Below are positions 21,780 to 33,553 of a stretch of 64,000 nt of DNA, one piece after another. Source of the stretch: Symbiodinium natans (lineage: Eukaryota; Sar; Dinophyceae; Suessiales; Symbiodiniaceae); contig CAJNDS010002236.1 in the NCBI GenBank assembly GCA_905221605.1, positions 372,001 through 436,000 of the forward strand, given 5' to 3'. The notes under the pieces are model-generated. The model was not told the origin of the DNA. It did not search any database and worked only from the letters and a program-made list of their open reading frames with translations. A program made the translations under genes and the position numbers. Numbering within the stretch: the first letter of the stretch is position 1; each line of letters opens with the position of its first letter.

Positions 21780-22440
21780 AACGAAACTCCACATTGCTTC
21801 CCATGGGCCGCTTGCGGGCACACCGCTTGAAGACAGCCCAGCAGGGCGGTGGACAGCGACTTCCCCATCCGGGCGCGTGTAGGAAAGAGGCAAGGAAGGC
21901 TAGAAAGCCCGAGAAAACCGGTGAAAATCGCGGAGCCCCTCAAGATTCCTGAATCCTAAACCCTAAACCCTAAACCCTAAACCCTAAACCCTAAACCCTA
22001 AACCCTAAACCCTAACCTGAATAAGCTCGAAAGAAAGAAGACTGCTGAGCCCAAAAGGCTCCGCCAACATCCACCTCTGTCGTCTTTTTGGCATAGGGGA
22101 TCTTGGGTGGGCTTGGGGGTTTAGGGTTTAGGGTTTAGGGTTTAGGGTTTAGGGTTTAGGGTTTAGGGTTTAGGGTTTAGGAGTTAGGGCTTAGGGTTTC
22201 GGGTTTCGGATTTGCGGTTTAGGGTGTCGGGTTTAGGTTTGGGGTTGGAGCTTAGGACTTAGAGGTCGGGGTTTACGGTTTGAGGGTTTAACTGGGGCCT
22301 CGGGATTGCGGTTTAGAGTTCAAGGCTAATAAGGCAGGTGGGGCAATCAGAACCCTAAACCAATCAAACGTCTCCGAAGTCCTAGGCCCTGTACATCTGC
22401 TTCACTCGAAAAGACCAGAGACCCCGGTCAGCCCTCCACA
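21780..22440. repeat. Dispersed duplicate element, copy A
   Basis: Homologous in order and content to 40690-41330. Shared parts are CCCGAGAAAACCGGTGAAAA, a CCCTAAA array, a short exon-like segment, a TTTAGGG array, then AACCCTAAACCAATCAA and GAAAAGACCAGAGACCCC. Divergence is moderate, with heptad copy numbers differing. Confidence 0.85.
22020..22100 (-). CDS. Conserved short exon, copy A
   Basis: Unique segment between a CCCTAAA array (21953-22015) and a TTTAGGG array (22117-22190). The minus frame reads PYAKKTTEVDVGGAFWAQQS. The paralogous segment at 40920-40990 reads PYAGETAEDFWGTFWAQQSF. The shared frame and FWAQQS ending suggest real coding. The family is unknown. Confidence 0.4.
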
Positions 22441-23571
22441 CTATGGCCACCTGTTGGGTCCCACAAGCTTTCAGGCTTAGGTTCGAAGCGGCAACAGTCC
22501 TAGATAGGGGGGTTAGAACCGATGTCGTGAGAACCCGAATGATTGGGTCTTGGGCTTACATGGCTTCATAGGCTGAGGATTTAGGGCTGATTTCGGACTT
22601 TGGAGAGCGGGGGGTTATGGTTTCAGGTTCCGCTTGTAAGGTAGGCAGATTTCCTCTTTCCCAAGACCTTGAATCCCAACCCTGTGCACCTAGCTTCCTG
22701 AGCATCAACATCGAACTCCAAGACAAGCACGCATCGACTCTTTCACCTTCTGCAGGCAAAATTGTTAGGGCCTATATACGACCGCGGAGCACGTGCTCAC
22801 GAACTCAGTTGAAAATTGCAACAGGACGAGGATGAAAACTCTGAGGCCGATATCATCACAGCCAATTCAGCGGGGCCATTCTTTAAGCACATGGCATCGG
22901 CGTGATACAGAAGCATCTCCTACCAAAGCCATGGCCTGCCCGTTCTTGGCAAGCTGGCTCTAAGCCAGGTCCATCGAATCTGTCGATGATGGAGCTTGGT
23001 ATCAAACGCTCCTACGACCTTTGACATGACAGACCAAGAACCCTGCAATGGAATATACCTTAACCCTAGCCTAATTACTTTGCCTGAATCGCCACGGACT
23101 TGAGACCTCGCCACCCTGCATATGGCTTTACCATCGCGGGCTGTGTGAGAATGGCACTCGAAACCTCCCGTCGAGACCGGAGGGACCCCGACTTTCAAAA
23201 AAGGAAGCACAGTAGGGTGATGGCATTTGGGTCTAGGATGGTGATTCGCTGAGTTCCTTTGTTTACCATTACCTCTGTCCCATAGGGGCTCAGGAAGTCG
23301 ACGGTGAGTTAAAAGTTAAAAGGGAATCGAACTCGCTTCGGAGAACCTTGGAGGAGCACATCTGAAATCGTAGGAGTCTCATCTTCTGCTGAAGATGTTA
23401 CAGAGTACCACGACTGTCAGCCATGTCGTCTTTCACCAGCTCCTCTCAAAACCTGACCTACAAAACCCTCAGCGGCACAGGGAAGGCAGAGTCGTCAAGC
23501 CGCCATCTTCCCACGAGAACTTCGCCCCCTGCAACCAGATCTGCCTGCGTGCGGAGGGTTGAACTGAAGGC
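22441..23571. other. No supported gene
   Basis: Unique sequence with a normal base mix and no arrays. Minus-strand frames at 22556-22759 and 22920-23210 show no motif. It lies downstream of the TIR-like gene and may include its 3' region. Confidence 0.35.
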
Positions 23572-24640
23572 TCATCCATGACCGGAGCCCTTCCTTAGCT
23601 GAACTTGCGCAAGATCGCGCTCAAGGGAGCTACATGCCACTGAGCGTTTCTTTCTCAAGGCGAGGATCGTCTTCTTCAGCAATCTCTCCGCGATCACACG
23701 GGCAATCTGCATCTCATCGAAGCTACGGCAGTCCTCGGCTGCCCAAGCTTCGGTGACAACGTTCTTGACAGAAACCAGTTCATGTCATTCAAAAGAGTCT
23801 ACTTTCAAGAAGAATGAACTAACTAACTCCTTCTGACGGGGTCGAAGGGTCTGTGAAAGCGACGTTGGGTCGGAAGACCCAATCGATCATGGCATGTGCT
23901 TCACCCTGCTGGTCGTAGGGATGATCTGGACCGCTTGGCGGTCGCGGGGGGTAGTCGTCTGCCACTTTGAGTGGCAGAACATCTAAACGGAAGTCTCGTG
24001 CAAACTTCAACTCTTCGAAAGAGCTGAAAGGCGAGCTGGTCTTCTCAGCATAATGCTTCGTGCAAACACAAATCAACACACCACGACTCAGACGAATCTC
24101 GCTCAAATACTCTTGTGTTAGTTTACCGAAGTCATCACCTCCTTTTGCGGCGACCATCCGGACCGGAAAGTTGTGCTCCTGCGGGGCTGCTCGTTACTTA
24201 CGTCGAAATCGCTTCCCATGGATATGTCTCGTGCGCAGGCAACAACGAGAACATGATAAGTTGGTGCCTTCAGAATCGCGTGAACACTCCGGAACTTCTG
24301 CTCCATCTCACCCCCATCGAAGCGCGCCGAGAACATGCCCACCACGGCATCTTTACCGTCTGGGAAATCCTGAAGCAGATCACGAGGCACGAGGCTGTCT
24401 ATACTAGCCTGGACTTCACGGTGGATGTCGACGATACACTAGCCCAGAATTGACTCGGGGCTACACCTCACGAACCAAAATCTGAAATCGACTTTTCGGT
24501 CTCCAACAGCCAGCCTCTTCTGCTGGATTTGCATCAGCTTTTCCCGACTCCTCCGTAGTAGGTGGTGACTTCGAGGCTGCAAGGGTGGAGAGTGTGGCAT
24601 TTGTTGACCAAGCACTGCTTGCATGTTTTGGCTTCCACAC
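23572..24640 (-). CDS. TIR-like domain protein
   Basis: Exons (minus): possible 24640-24470, then about 24440-24268, 24178-about 23825, and about 23775-23572 (TGA stop 23572-23574). The intron 24267-24179 is 89 bases, GC to AG. Joining it gives a continuous TIR-like fold: VVGMFSARFDGGEMEQKF, FPVRMVAAKGGDDFGKLT, then GVLICVCTKHYAEKTSSPFS and SFEELKFARDFRLDVLPLKV. The last exon has MQIARVIAERLLKK and a basic end. TIR folds mediate signalling or NAD cleavage. I recall this FGKLT...CVCTKHY type from dinoflagellates, where its role is unknown. A catalytic glutamate may be the EE of FEEL, which I infer only from position. A TTTAGGG array follows immediately at 24648. Confidence 0.65.
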
Positions 24641-24647
24641 AAACGGC

Positions 24648-24755
24648 TTTAGGGTTTAGGGTCTAGGGTCTAGGGTTTAGGGTTTAGGGTTTAGGGTTTA
24701 GGGTTTAGGGTTTAGGGTTTAGGGTTTAGGGTTTAGGGTTTAGGGTTTAGGGCTA
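24648..24755. repeat. Telomere-like array, TTTAGGG on plus strand
   Basis: About 15 heptads. In transcript sense, a CCCTAAA tract just upstream of the first recognisable exon of the TIR-like gene. Confidence 0.95.
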
Positions 24756-25915
24756 TGGCTCAGCTTCGCGACTTCGGGAGCTTAAGAGCAGCTACAAGAG
24801 ACTCGGAGGATGGACCGGATGGGAGTTCTTGTGGTTTTTCTGTTCATGGCCAAGGTTGAGATTTCTTGACATTCCCCCCCCCCAGAAACCCAAAAAAATT
24901 GCTTGTGGATGAGGCGCCTTCCTTTCGAACTTCCTTACTTTGAGCACTCCAAGGACTGGCAAGAGGGCTTTCTGACTCTGTGTTTCATGGGTTGCCCCGG
25001 CGGGGGGGGGATCAGGACTTCAACACTTAAGTGACACTTGAGTAGCAACTTGCATGAAACATCAAGATGCCCTTGCCCCGGACATTAACCGAAAATTCCC
25101 AACCGGAATCCCAAACTGGGGATTTGCTGCTCTACTGTAGCTCAATGCCCCATGCGCGGAATGGCTTCTGGATCTTGTTACACCCCGAAGCCCCGAAACT
25201 CTCTAGGTAACGTCTTGCCTTAGGACCCGAATTCGAGAACTCCCCCCTGCAACCAAACCTCGCACCCTATGAACCCCAAACTTAACCCTAAACCCCAAGC
25301 TAAGTTAACCCTGAACCCCCAAAAACACTCTAAACTAAACAAAGAAATCCTGGAAAAAAAAAAACAAGGAAGGAAAAGAAAAACCAAAAAAAAAAACGCC
25401 TGCTTTTGCAGCTCCAGCCGGGCGGGGCCCTTCGGAGTCGGCTCAATAGCCTGGGTTGGGGGTTTAGGAGCTCAAGCTTTAGGGTGTAGGGGTGGCATAG
25501 CTTCTTTTCACCCTCCCCCCCCCCCCCTGTTTTGTTTTTGACTTTTGACCCCCTGATCCTTCCTTTTTGTTGACCCCCCCCGTCCCGCCGCCCTCTTCAT
25601 TGATGAGCCCTTTAGCGTTTACGGTTTAGGGCCTGAGGGTAGAAGTTCACGGTTCTTCGGGCTTGGGGCTTAGAGGTTTGAGGGTTTTGGGCTGGGGTTT
25701 AAACCTGGTGCGGTACCAGTAGGGCTTGCGGGCTCAGGGTTTTTCAAAAGATCTTAAACAGAAACTTTTGGAAGGAACTGTTTGGAGTGCATTCTAAAGG
25801 CCCACGTAAGCGGTCCACTCCAGGATGGCTGTGCTATCTGCACAATATGACTTCATAGCCGGCATTGGCCCAAGAAGCTGTAGGCACTGAAGCCACGAAC
25901 AGGGCGGAAGCGTTT
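24756..25915. other. No supported gene; homopolymer-rich spacer
   Basis: Short C and A runs (around 24880, 25350-25395, 25510-25525) and decayed heptads. No exon-like segment stands out on either strand. Confidence 0.4.
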
Positions 25916-25919
25916 TCTT

Positions 25920-26145
25920 TTTTGCTTAGCCGTGGCTGTGCAACTTTTCGTAGTATTCTTTGCTTAGCCGTGGCTGTCTGTCTCGGCCAGGGCTAAGCAA
26001 AAAATAAACACCGCCGGCCTTGGCTGGAGCGTGTTTTTTGCTTAGCCGTGGCTGTGGGGCTCCTTTGCAGCCAGGGCTAAGCAAAAAAACAAACACCGCC
26101 GGCCTTGGCAGGAGCGCTTTTTTTTGCTTAGCCGTGGCTGTGGGA
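25920..26145. repeat. Foldback repeat, three tandem copies
   Basis: Three roughly 60-110 bp units contain TTTGCTTAGCCGTGGCTGT followed by CAGCCAGGGCTAAGCAAA, which can pair as a hairpin, and a tail CACCGCCGGCCTTGGC(T/A)GGAGCG. Another degraded copy with AACCGTGGCTG and CAGCCAGGGCGAAGCAAA lies at 27636-27680. Confidence 0.85.
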
Positions 26146-26189
26146 GTTTGTGACTCAGGCCCTCTGTGACGAACGTCCATGCTTTATGC

Positions 26190-27480
26190 GAGCTGGGGGG
26201 CCACAGCCCCCCCATTTTCAAACGCAATGGTCGCATGATGGGCTTCTAAAAGACCCGTGTGCAATTGTGAGGCAAGTTTGCACAGCTAATACAAGTGGGG
26301 GGGTTGGGGGGGGTCAATTTGCAAAAAGCATGCTCGCGTGATGATGGGTTGCAAAAAGGGTCATATGGTGAAGCAAGCTTGCGCGGCTCTTTGCACGGCT
26401 TAAACAAAAAGCGGGGCGGGCGGCATTGGGGGGGGGGTACAGCCCGCCCCCCCCCCCCCCATGGAAAACTTCTGGTTGCGCTGTACTTTCATAAGCCGAG
26501 GGAGTGGGGGTCGCCCCCCATTTGCAAATACAATACTCACATGATGGGTTTCAAAAAGACTCATATGCCTTGTGGAGAAAGCTTGCACGGCTTCAAGCGG
26601 CAGGGGGGTTGAGGGAGGCCATGGCTGCAACAAGCGGGGGGGGGGGGGGTTGGGGGGTCGCAGCCCCCGCCCCCATGTGCTGCTCTCATGATGGGTTTCA
26701 AATGATTCATATGCTTTGTGAAAAAATCTACGGAATGAAACCGAGAACCACTAAGCCAACCGCTGCTTATGCTTTGTGAAGCAGGCTTTGCACGACTCAA
26801 AAAAGGTTATTTAAGGGTGGAAGAATTTTCGGAATTCATTTTTTGTGCTGTTGTGAGCCTTTTTTTGTCGGTTTTCTTGGCTTTCCTCGGAAAATCTCCG
26901 TTCCCTCTATATTTTCATAGGAATTGGTGCAGTTTTCGTGGTTTCCTATGCAAACCTCCATTCCCAGGACTCACACTATTTTCGTAGCAATTGTTCTAAA
27001 TTTTGCTCGCAAGCTTGCACGGCCTAAAAAAGTTGGGGGGGGGGAGTTGCAAGAGGGGCGCAGTGCCCCCATGTGCAAACTCAATGCTCGCATGTTGGGT
27101 TCAACAAGACTCATATGCTTTGAAGCAAGCTTGCATGGCTTATAAAGACGGGGGGTTCGGGGGAGAAGCGGGGGGGTTGGGGGGGGCGCAGCCCCCGCCC
27201 CATTTGCAAACACAATGCTCGCATCATGAGTTTCAATCGTTCGTATGCTTTGAAACAAGCTTGCCCGGCTTTAAAAACAGGGCGGAAAAACGGGGAAAAC
27301 AGGGGGAAACTCAATGCTCGCGTGTTGGGTTTCAAAACGATTGCTTGCACAGCTTTAAAAGCGGAAGGTTTCAAAGCCATTCATGTGCTTGGAAACAAGC
27401 TTGCACGGATTAAAACAACGGGGGGGTTGGGGGGTCGCAGCCCCGCCCCAGTGCCCGCATGATGGGTTTCAAGAAAAGCC
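26190..27480. repeat. Degenerate G-tract repeat field, about ten units
   Basis: Repeated block of 90-130 bp: GCAAGCTTGCACGGCTTAAA, then a run of G with GGTT, then CGCAGCCCCCGCCCC, CATTTGCAAACACAATGCTC, GCATGATGGGTTTCAAA and TCATATGCTTTG. The open frames across it are by-products. The G runs reach eight to eleven bases. Confidence 0.85.
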
Positions 27481-27524
27481 TCAGATGCTTTGACCGCGCG
27501 ACCATCTGACCCGTCTAAGCAGCT

Positions 27525-27605
27525 GACCACTCGACCGTCTGACCGTCCGACCGTCTGACCGTCCGACCGTCCGACCGTCTGACCGTCCGACCGCCGTCTG
27601 GCGGT
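27525..27605. repeat. GACCGTCY octamer satellite
   Basis: About nine copies of GACCGTCT/GACCGTCC in tandem, preceded by a looser copy from about 27493. Confidence 0.95.
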
Positions 27606-27631
27606 CTGTCTCTTGTGCAAACTGAGAGGCA

Positions 27632-28000
27632 TTAACCGTGGCTGTGGAAACCCTTGCAGCCAGGGCGAAGCAAAAAAAAACACGGGGCCCCACGAACAGA
27701 ACATTCTGCATATTCCACGAAGGCGGCATTTAAAAAAAAACTCACTGACTGCAGCAGGCCTATCAGGAAAAGCAACCAGCACCAATACAGGGCAAGCCCA
27801 TGGGCCATGAACAGGTAACTGTATGAAGAACGGCTCGTGGAAAGCCTTTGACACTTGGCTGCACCCTCCACTGCGATGCGCAGCCAGTGAAGAAAACCAG
27901 AACCGTGGCTGCAGAGCCGTTGTGCAATGTTGCGGACCACCACCAGGAGCCGAGATTTGCCCCCAAACAAACAAACCGACATGGAAGTGCTTGGAAGCAT
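27632..28000 (-). CDS. Unassigned open frame with one hydrophobic stretch
   Basis: A 122-codon minus-strand frame in unique sequence with a hydrophobic run LYWCWLLFLIGLLQSVSFFL. No homology is recognised, and it overlaps a degraded foldback repeat at its 3' end, which lowers confidence. Confidence 0.2.
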   Translation of the reverse strand: MLPSTSMSVCLFGGKSRLLVVVRNIAQRLCSHGSGFLHWLRIAVEGAAKCQRLSTSRSSYSYLFMAHGLALYWCWLLFLIGLLQSVSFFLNAAFVEYAECSVRGAPCFFLLRPGCKGFHSHG

Positions 28001-28735
28001 TCAAATCACGGCCTTGGGTTTAGCAAGAGTAGGTCGCCAAGTGGCCGGCCTCTGCACAGTGACGCAGAGCCAACTAGCAGCGGGTCTAGGCACCATCCAT
28101 CTATCAACGATGGAGTTTAGAGTTTTGGGCTTCGGGCTTAGGATTTTAGGGTGCAGGGTTCAAGTCTTATGGGGCGTAGAAATTCCAGGCTATGGATTTA
28201 GGGCGTAGGGTTTCACGCGGCTTCCCTGGGGAGACGTTGCAACCCCGAGCTGATGCTGAGGGACTGCGCAGCACCACCACAGCCAGTCCGTGGTTCGAGC
28301 CTGCGGAGCCTGACGTGCATCGAGGATGTCAAAAACTACGCATTGCCGAAGCACTAACTGCGAAAGCGTCTCCGTACAGTGCGATTGATTCCATAGAACT
28401 ACTCATCAAGGCCAAAGCAGTGGCCTTCTCGTTGCTTTGGCATAGGGCCTGTTGAAGCCCTTTTCTCTGACAAGCAATCCGCCACGATACCTTGAACCCT
28501 GAACCCTGAACATCCGCAAGCCCTGAACCCTAAACCCTTGCTATTTTGGGCCGCCACGTGCTAGGGGCTCGTGGGTGCGGGGCCTCTGAGGCGCTTCCTC
28601 AGACCTTTGCCTACACAAAGGGCCAAGGTGAACACCAGTCCAGAGCATGATGTGCGAGAATAATGGAATTGATCTTCATGGTTCAGTGCTTCTGATTCAA
28701 GTGCTATGAAGTTCAGCGTGCAGGCTAAGCTAAGC
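28001..28735. other. No supported gene
   Basis: Decayed heptads near 28110-28210 and 28490-28540. Open frames on both strands lack motifs. Confidence 0.4.
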
Positions 28736-28847
28736 CACCACACTGACACAAGACTCTTTGAAGTCTGTGGAAGGTTGCAACAACAAAGGCGTACTGCAAG
28801 AAATGTGCCCTTGCACCTCCAACAAGCTTCCTGGCTGCTAGGATTAT

Positions 28848-30345
28848 AGCCGAGACTTGTGGCACCGGATCCAAGCACACCGCACACATTGGCAGAAGGG
28901 ATGAGCAAAGACACTTCGACCATCGTTGGGGTCGGTTCTGGGTTGTTTCTCGGGCTGTTCGCCGGCCTCAAACATGTCACGAAACGAACGACGTGCTAGC
29001 CACAGGAAGCTTCTGGACCGAAAATCACACAACACCTCGAAGAAGCTGTCGAGCCCCAAGCCCAAATTGGCGTCCCAACTCAAAGCTAAGACTGAAATGT
29101 TTCTTAGCACCCAGCAATAGTAACATAGTAATAGAAATAGTAGCTATGCTAACACTAACAAGAACAGTGAGAAAATTGTAAAAGCAGTAACAGTGAAAGT
29201 CACAGCTACACGGGCAGGAGCTGGCTCAGCCAAGCGTAGAGTTCTCCTAAGCTGTCACACTGACACAAGACTCCCTGAAGTCTGTGGAAGGTGCAACAAC
29301 AACAGCGTACTCCAAGACAAAAGCCTTTCTCCAACAGCTTCTTGGGCGCTGGGACTGCATTCCCGGAACACTTCCATACTTCCCCATTCTTGCTTGTGAC
29401 AGTTTGCAGCTCGCACACCACAATGGTCGCAAGACCCAGAAAAGGTAGCGATACGCGGATCTCAACCCCGAGCCATCGCATCGTGGCCAATCCCCACTGA
29501 TTTTCGTCTGCGGTAAACAACCGTTGGAGAAACAAGCGACGTCAGAAGGTGACTCTAGCGTAAAGACTGCACATGACTGCACCACACTCGCCTCTTCCAT
29601 CGCTGTTTCGGCGACCTCGACTTCCAGCTCCTCTTCCTGCAATGTGGCCTGCAACAGGCCACTGCTAATTGAGTCGTTCTGGGCCTAGTCAGAATCCAAA
29701 ACCGCTGAAAGGCCACAACCAGGCTGCTAAGGCCTTGGGAAAGCCGTGTGATAGAGGTAGGCTTAGGCTGACACATGTGTGAAGTCTTGCGGGCCTCTCC
29801 CACAGACCCTTCATGAGCCACGCGAGCAAAGGCCTTCTGTGAACTGGAGGCTTAGGCCTTCGCAGCCTACATTTGCATGTGCGTTGTTGCTGTTGATCGA
29901 GCCCCGAGAGGCCCCAGTAAGGTGCCGTCACAAGGAAATCTCAGCGAATCTTCCCTTGTAACTTCTAACTATCAATTGCACAGACGCACGACAAGCAACG
30001 ACGGCGTTCATCATCCCATCTAGATAGTCACACCAAAACCCGGAATGTTGTGTTGAATTTTGAAACCCTAAGCCCTAAGCCGGAAGCACATGACTTGCCA
30101 CCTCTGGCGGCTCTGGCGTGGCACGAATGTTAGCCCAGACCGGCGGCACTGGTCTAAAGCGTGCCTCGCATTCGGGGGGTCGGTTCTGGGTTTTCTCGGG
30201 CTGCTTGCAGGGCCGCATACATGTCATGAAACTGTCAGGCCCAAAAGGACAACCCCCCCAAGCCCCGATTGGCGTCCCAACTCAAAGCTTCGACTGACAT
30301 GTTTCGTAGCACCCCCCTGTGGGCCTTGTGCGCCTCAGATATGAC
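28848..30345. repeat. Tandem duplication of about 2.1 kb, unit 1
   Basis: From AGCCGAGACTTGTGGCACCG to TTTCGTAGCACCCCCCTGTG. Closely matched at 30981-32480, with small insertions and deletions (for example about 70 bp extra in unit 2 near 31175). A shorter internal relic resembling 29255-29340 lies at 28735-28830. Confidence 0.9.
29340..29490 (-). CDS. Conserved open segment in duplication unit 1
   Basis: Minus-strand frame with IRVSLPFLGLATIVV followed by ELQTVTSKNGEVWKCSGNAV. The equivalent in unit 2 (about 31555-31700) keeps the frame with few changes. No family is recognised; it may be an exon of a duplicated gene. Confidence 0.3.
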
Positions 30346-30362
30346 CGGTAATTCCCGACCCG

Positions 30363-30672
30363 TGTGACAGCTTGCAGTTCGGACACCGCAATGGATCTCA
30401 AGCCCGCCACCCCATCCCTGTGGTTTTTGGCACTTCTACTTCATGCGGCAACTCGTTTGCAGACTAAAACCCCTGAACACCCATCGCATCGCAGCCAATC
30501 CCCACTGATTTTCATCATGTGCTAAAAGCCGTTCGCAAACCAGAAAGCGACTGCAGCAGGTGACTCTAGCGTAAAGAGATTGCACAACACTGACGCCATG
30601 GTTGTCGCCTCTTCCATCTCTGTTTCGGCCACACCTTCTAGCTCTGTGACCTGCAACATGCAACTGCTACCT
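30363..30672. repeat. Partial third copy of the 28.8-32.5 kb repeat
   Basis: Resembles 29396-29670 (CATCGCATCG...CCAATCCCCACTGATTTTC, GTGACTCTAGCGTAAAGA), with about a quarter of positions changed, so it is older than the two main units. Confidence 0.75.
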
Positions 30673-30980
30673 TATGGGCCTCATCAGAATCCAAGAAGCC
30701 ATGGATTGCTCCTGCCTGATTTGCAGGGTGACTTCCCATTTGGACACTCTTCTGATCATGCCCGGACCCTCGCAGCCTCAAGAGTCGTTGCCATCAATCC
30801 AAGGTGACGGAGAGCGTCAGATGCAGCTTGCTCGGCCCGCGCCTGCTAGCTACGGACCTACCTGTCTTTCACGGATAGTGCGCAGAACTGCCAAGTTGCA
30901 AAAAGCCCGAAGGTGCATATGGAGCTAGAAGCACATGATTGGCAGGACTCTGGCGTGGCCTCTGGCGTGGCAAAATAACT

Positions 30981-32480
30981 AGCCGAGACTTGTGGCACCG
31001 GATCCAAGCACACCTCACACATTGCCAGAACCAGAAGGGATGAGCAAAGACACTTCGACCATCGTTGGGGTCGGTTCTGGGTTGTTTCTCGGGCTGTTCG
31101 CCGGCCTCAAACATTTCACGAAACGAACGACGTGCTAGCCACAGGAAGCTTCTGGACCGAAATCACACAACACCTCGCTTCATCTAGCCACAATCTGGGT
31201 CAACAGCTGCCAAGCCCAAACGTGCTGGAGCCAAAGACGCTGTCGAGCCCCAAGCCCAAATTGGCGTCCCAACTCAAAGCTAAGACTGAAATGTTTCTTA
31301 GCACCCAGCAATAGCAACATAGTAATAGAAATAGTAGCTATACTAACACTAACAAGAACAGTGAGAGTAGCAATACTAAATTGTAACAGCAGTAACAGTG
31401 AAAGTCACAGTTACACGGGCAGGAGCTGGCTCAGCCAAACGTAGAGTTCTCCTAAGCTGTCACACTGACACAAGACTCCCTGAAGTCTGTGGAAGGTTGG
31501 TGCAACAACAACAGCGTACTCCAAGAAATATGCCTTTCTCCAACAGCTTCTTGGGCGCTGGGACTGCATTCCCGGAACACCTCCATACTTCCCCATTCTT
31601 GCTTGTGACAGTTTGCAGCTCGGACACCACAATGGTCGCAAGACCCAGAAAAGGTAGCGATACGCGGATCTCAACCCCGAGCCATCGCATCGCGGCCAAT
31701 CCCAAACAACCGTTGGAGAAACAAGCGACGTCAGAAGGTGACTCTAGCGTAAAGACTGCACCACACTCGCCTCTTCCATCGCTGTTTCGGCGACCTTGAC
31801 TTCCAGCTCCTCCCGCAATGTGGCCTGCAACAGGCCACTGCTAATTGAGTCGTTCTGCGGCCGCTAAGGCCTTGGGAAAGCCGTGTGATAGAGGTAGGCT
31901 TAGGCTGACACATGTGTGAAGTCTTGCGGGCCTCTCCCACAGACCCTTCATGAGCCACACGAGCAAAGGCCTTCTGTGTCCTGGAGGCTTAGGCCTTCGC
32001 AGCCTACATTTGCATGTGCGTGCAGTGTTAAGAGTTGTTGCCGTTGATCGAGCCCCGAGAGGCCCCAGTAAGGTGCCGTCACAAGGAAATCTCACGAATC
32101 TTCCCTTCTAACTTCTAACTATCAATTGCACAGACGCACGACAAGCAACGACGGCGTTCATCACATCTAGATAGTCACACCAAAACCCGGAATGTTGTGT
32201 TGAATTTTGAAACCCTAAGCCCTAAGCCGGAAGCACATGACTTGCCACCTCTGGCGGCTCTGGCGTGGTAAGACTGTTAGCCCAGACCGGCGGCACTGGG
32301 CGAAAGCGTGCCTCGCATTCGGGGGGTCGGTTCTGGGTTTTCTCGGGCTGCTTGCAGGGCCGCATACATGTCATGAAACTGTCAGACCCAAAAGTTCAAC
32401 CCCCCAAGCCCCGACCAACTCAAAGCTTCGACTGACATGTTTCGTAGCACCCCCCCTGTGGGCCTCAGAGATGACCCGGT
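30981..32480. repeat. Tandem duplication of about 2.1 kb, unit 2
   Basis: Second unit; see unit 1. The conserved open segment at about 31555-31700 lies here. No recognised gene. Confidence 0.9.
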
Positions 32481-33553
32481 CGCCCAAGCACAAGCATTTA
32501 TGATGTATGACAGCAATCATATTACTCACACGGCCTTGGGAAGTACTTGTAGCGTGATTTCTGGGTGCGGCTTTACGGCCTCACGACCTGTCGTCTTCTG
32601 TCGTTGTCGGGCCCCACCCAGCAAGGTGGTTTCCCCAAGACCATTTCAACAAGCTGCATCTTCTGCTGCCCAGCAAACGACAAGCAACGATGACGTTCAT
32701 CAACCAAGCTGTCTGCGAATGAAATACATCATCACACCAAGGTCTAAATTTTGTCGGGGATGCAGGGTGTGGCTTGGGTAGGATGCACCAAGAGTTCTAG
32801 AGGCCTGGCCTTGCGTCGAACGACAACGTAGATAAGGCCAGCGCAGCAACACCTTCACAACAACTTTTCCGCACAGCCTCACATGAATTGTCTCCATGCA
32901 GTGCCAAGGAGCAGCCCACCAAGTGCACCGGCAAGGACGGCCACGATCAGAAGAGAATCGTCCTGGGGTGTGGCCTGCACAGCTTGTGATCGAAGGCTGT
33001 GCAGCTGAACTGAGCCAACACACTTTGCTTCGCCAGAACTTCAGTTCGAGGCAGGTGGTTTGCATCAATGCTCGAGCAAGCCCTTCCTTCCCTTGGCTTC
33101 GCTGCCGAGTGGGGTCTGGTGGTCTTTGTCACCCGAACAGGAAACATTGGAAGCACGGCCGACACCATGTCCCGCACCGTCTAAGCACTTCGAAGAGAAA
33201 CATCCACAGGGTTCATAAACATGCTAGACTAAGACGCCAGCTAACTGCACATCAGGATCTCAGGGTGCCTCTTCTTGAATGTGCAGACTCAGGCCGCTCG
33301 TGGAAGCAGTGGAGCTGAAGGTAGAGCTCGTCGTGATCGTCTGCAGATGGTTCGTTTTGCACATGCTGGAAGATGCCCGGGCAAAGCTGTGGACCTTAAA
33401 CCCTGTACGAGGCTAATGCATCATCCAGCTGCTTTGGCTTTGGCTCGTCTTGACTTCGATAGCTCACTGTGCTAAGGTTCAACATTTCACATCGCATGGA
33501 CCTGCTAAAGCTGCAGCGTTCCTACAACTGCACGTCCGGATCTCAGTGCCTCC
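32481..33553. other. No supported gene
   Basis: Unique sequence. A 122-codon minus frame (32700-33068) and a 140-codon plus frame (32896-33318) overlap, and neither shows a motif. Confidence 0.35.
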
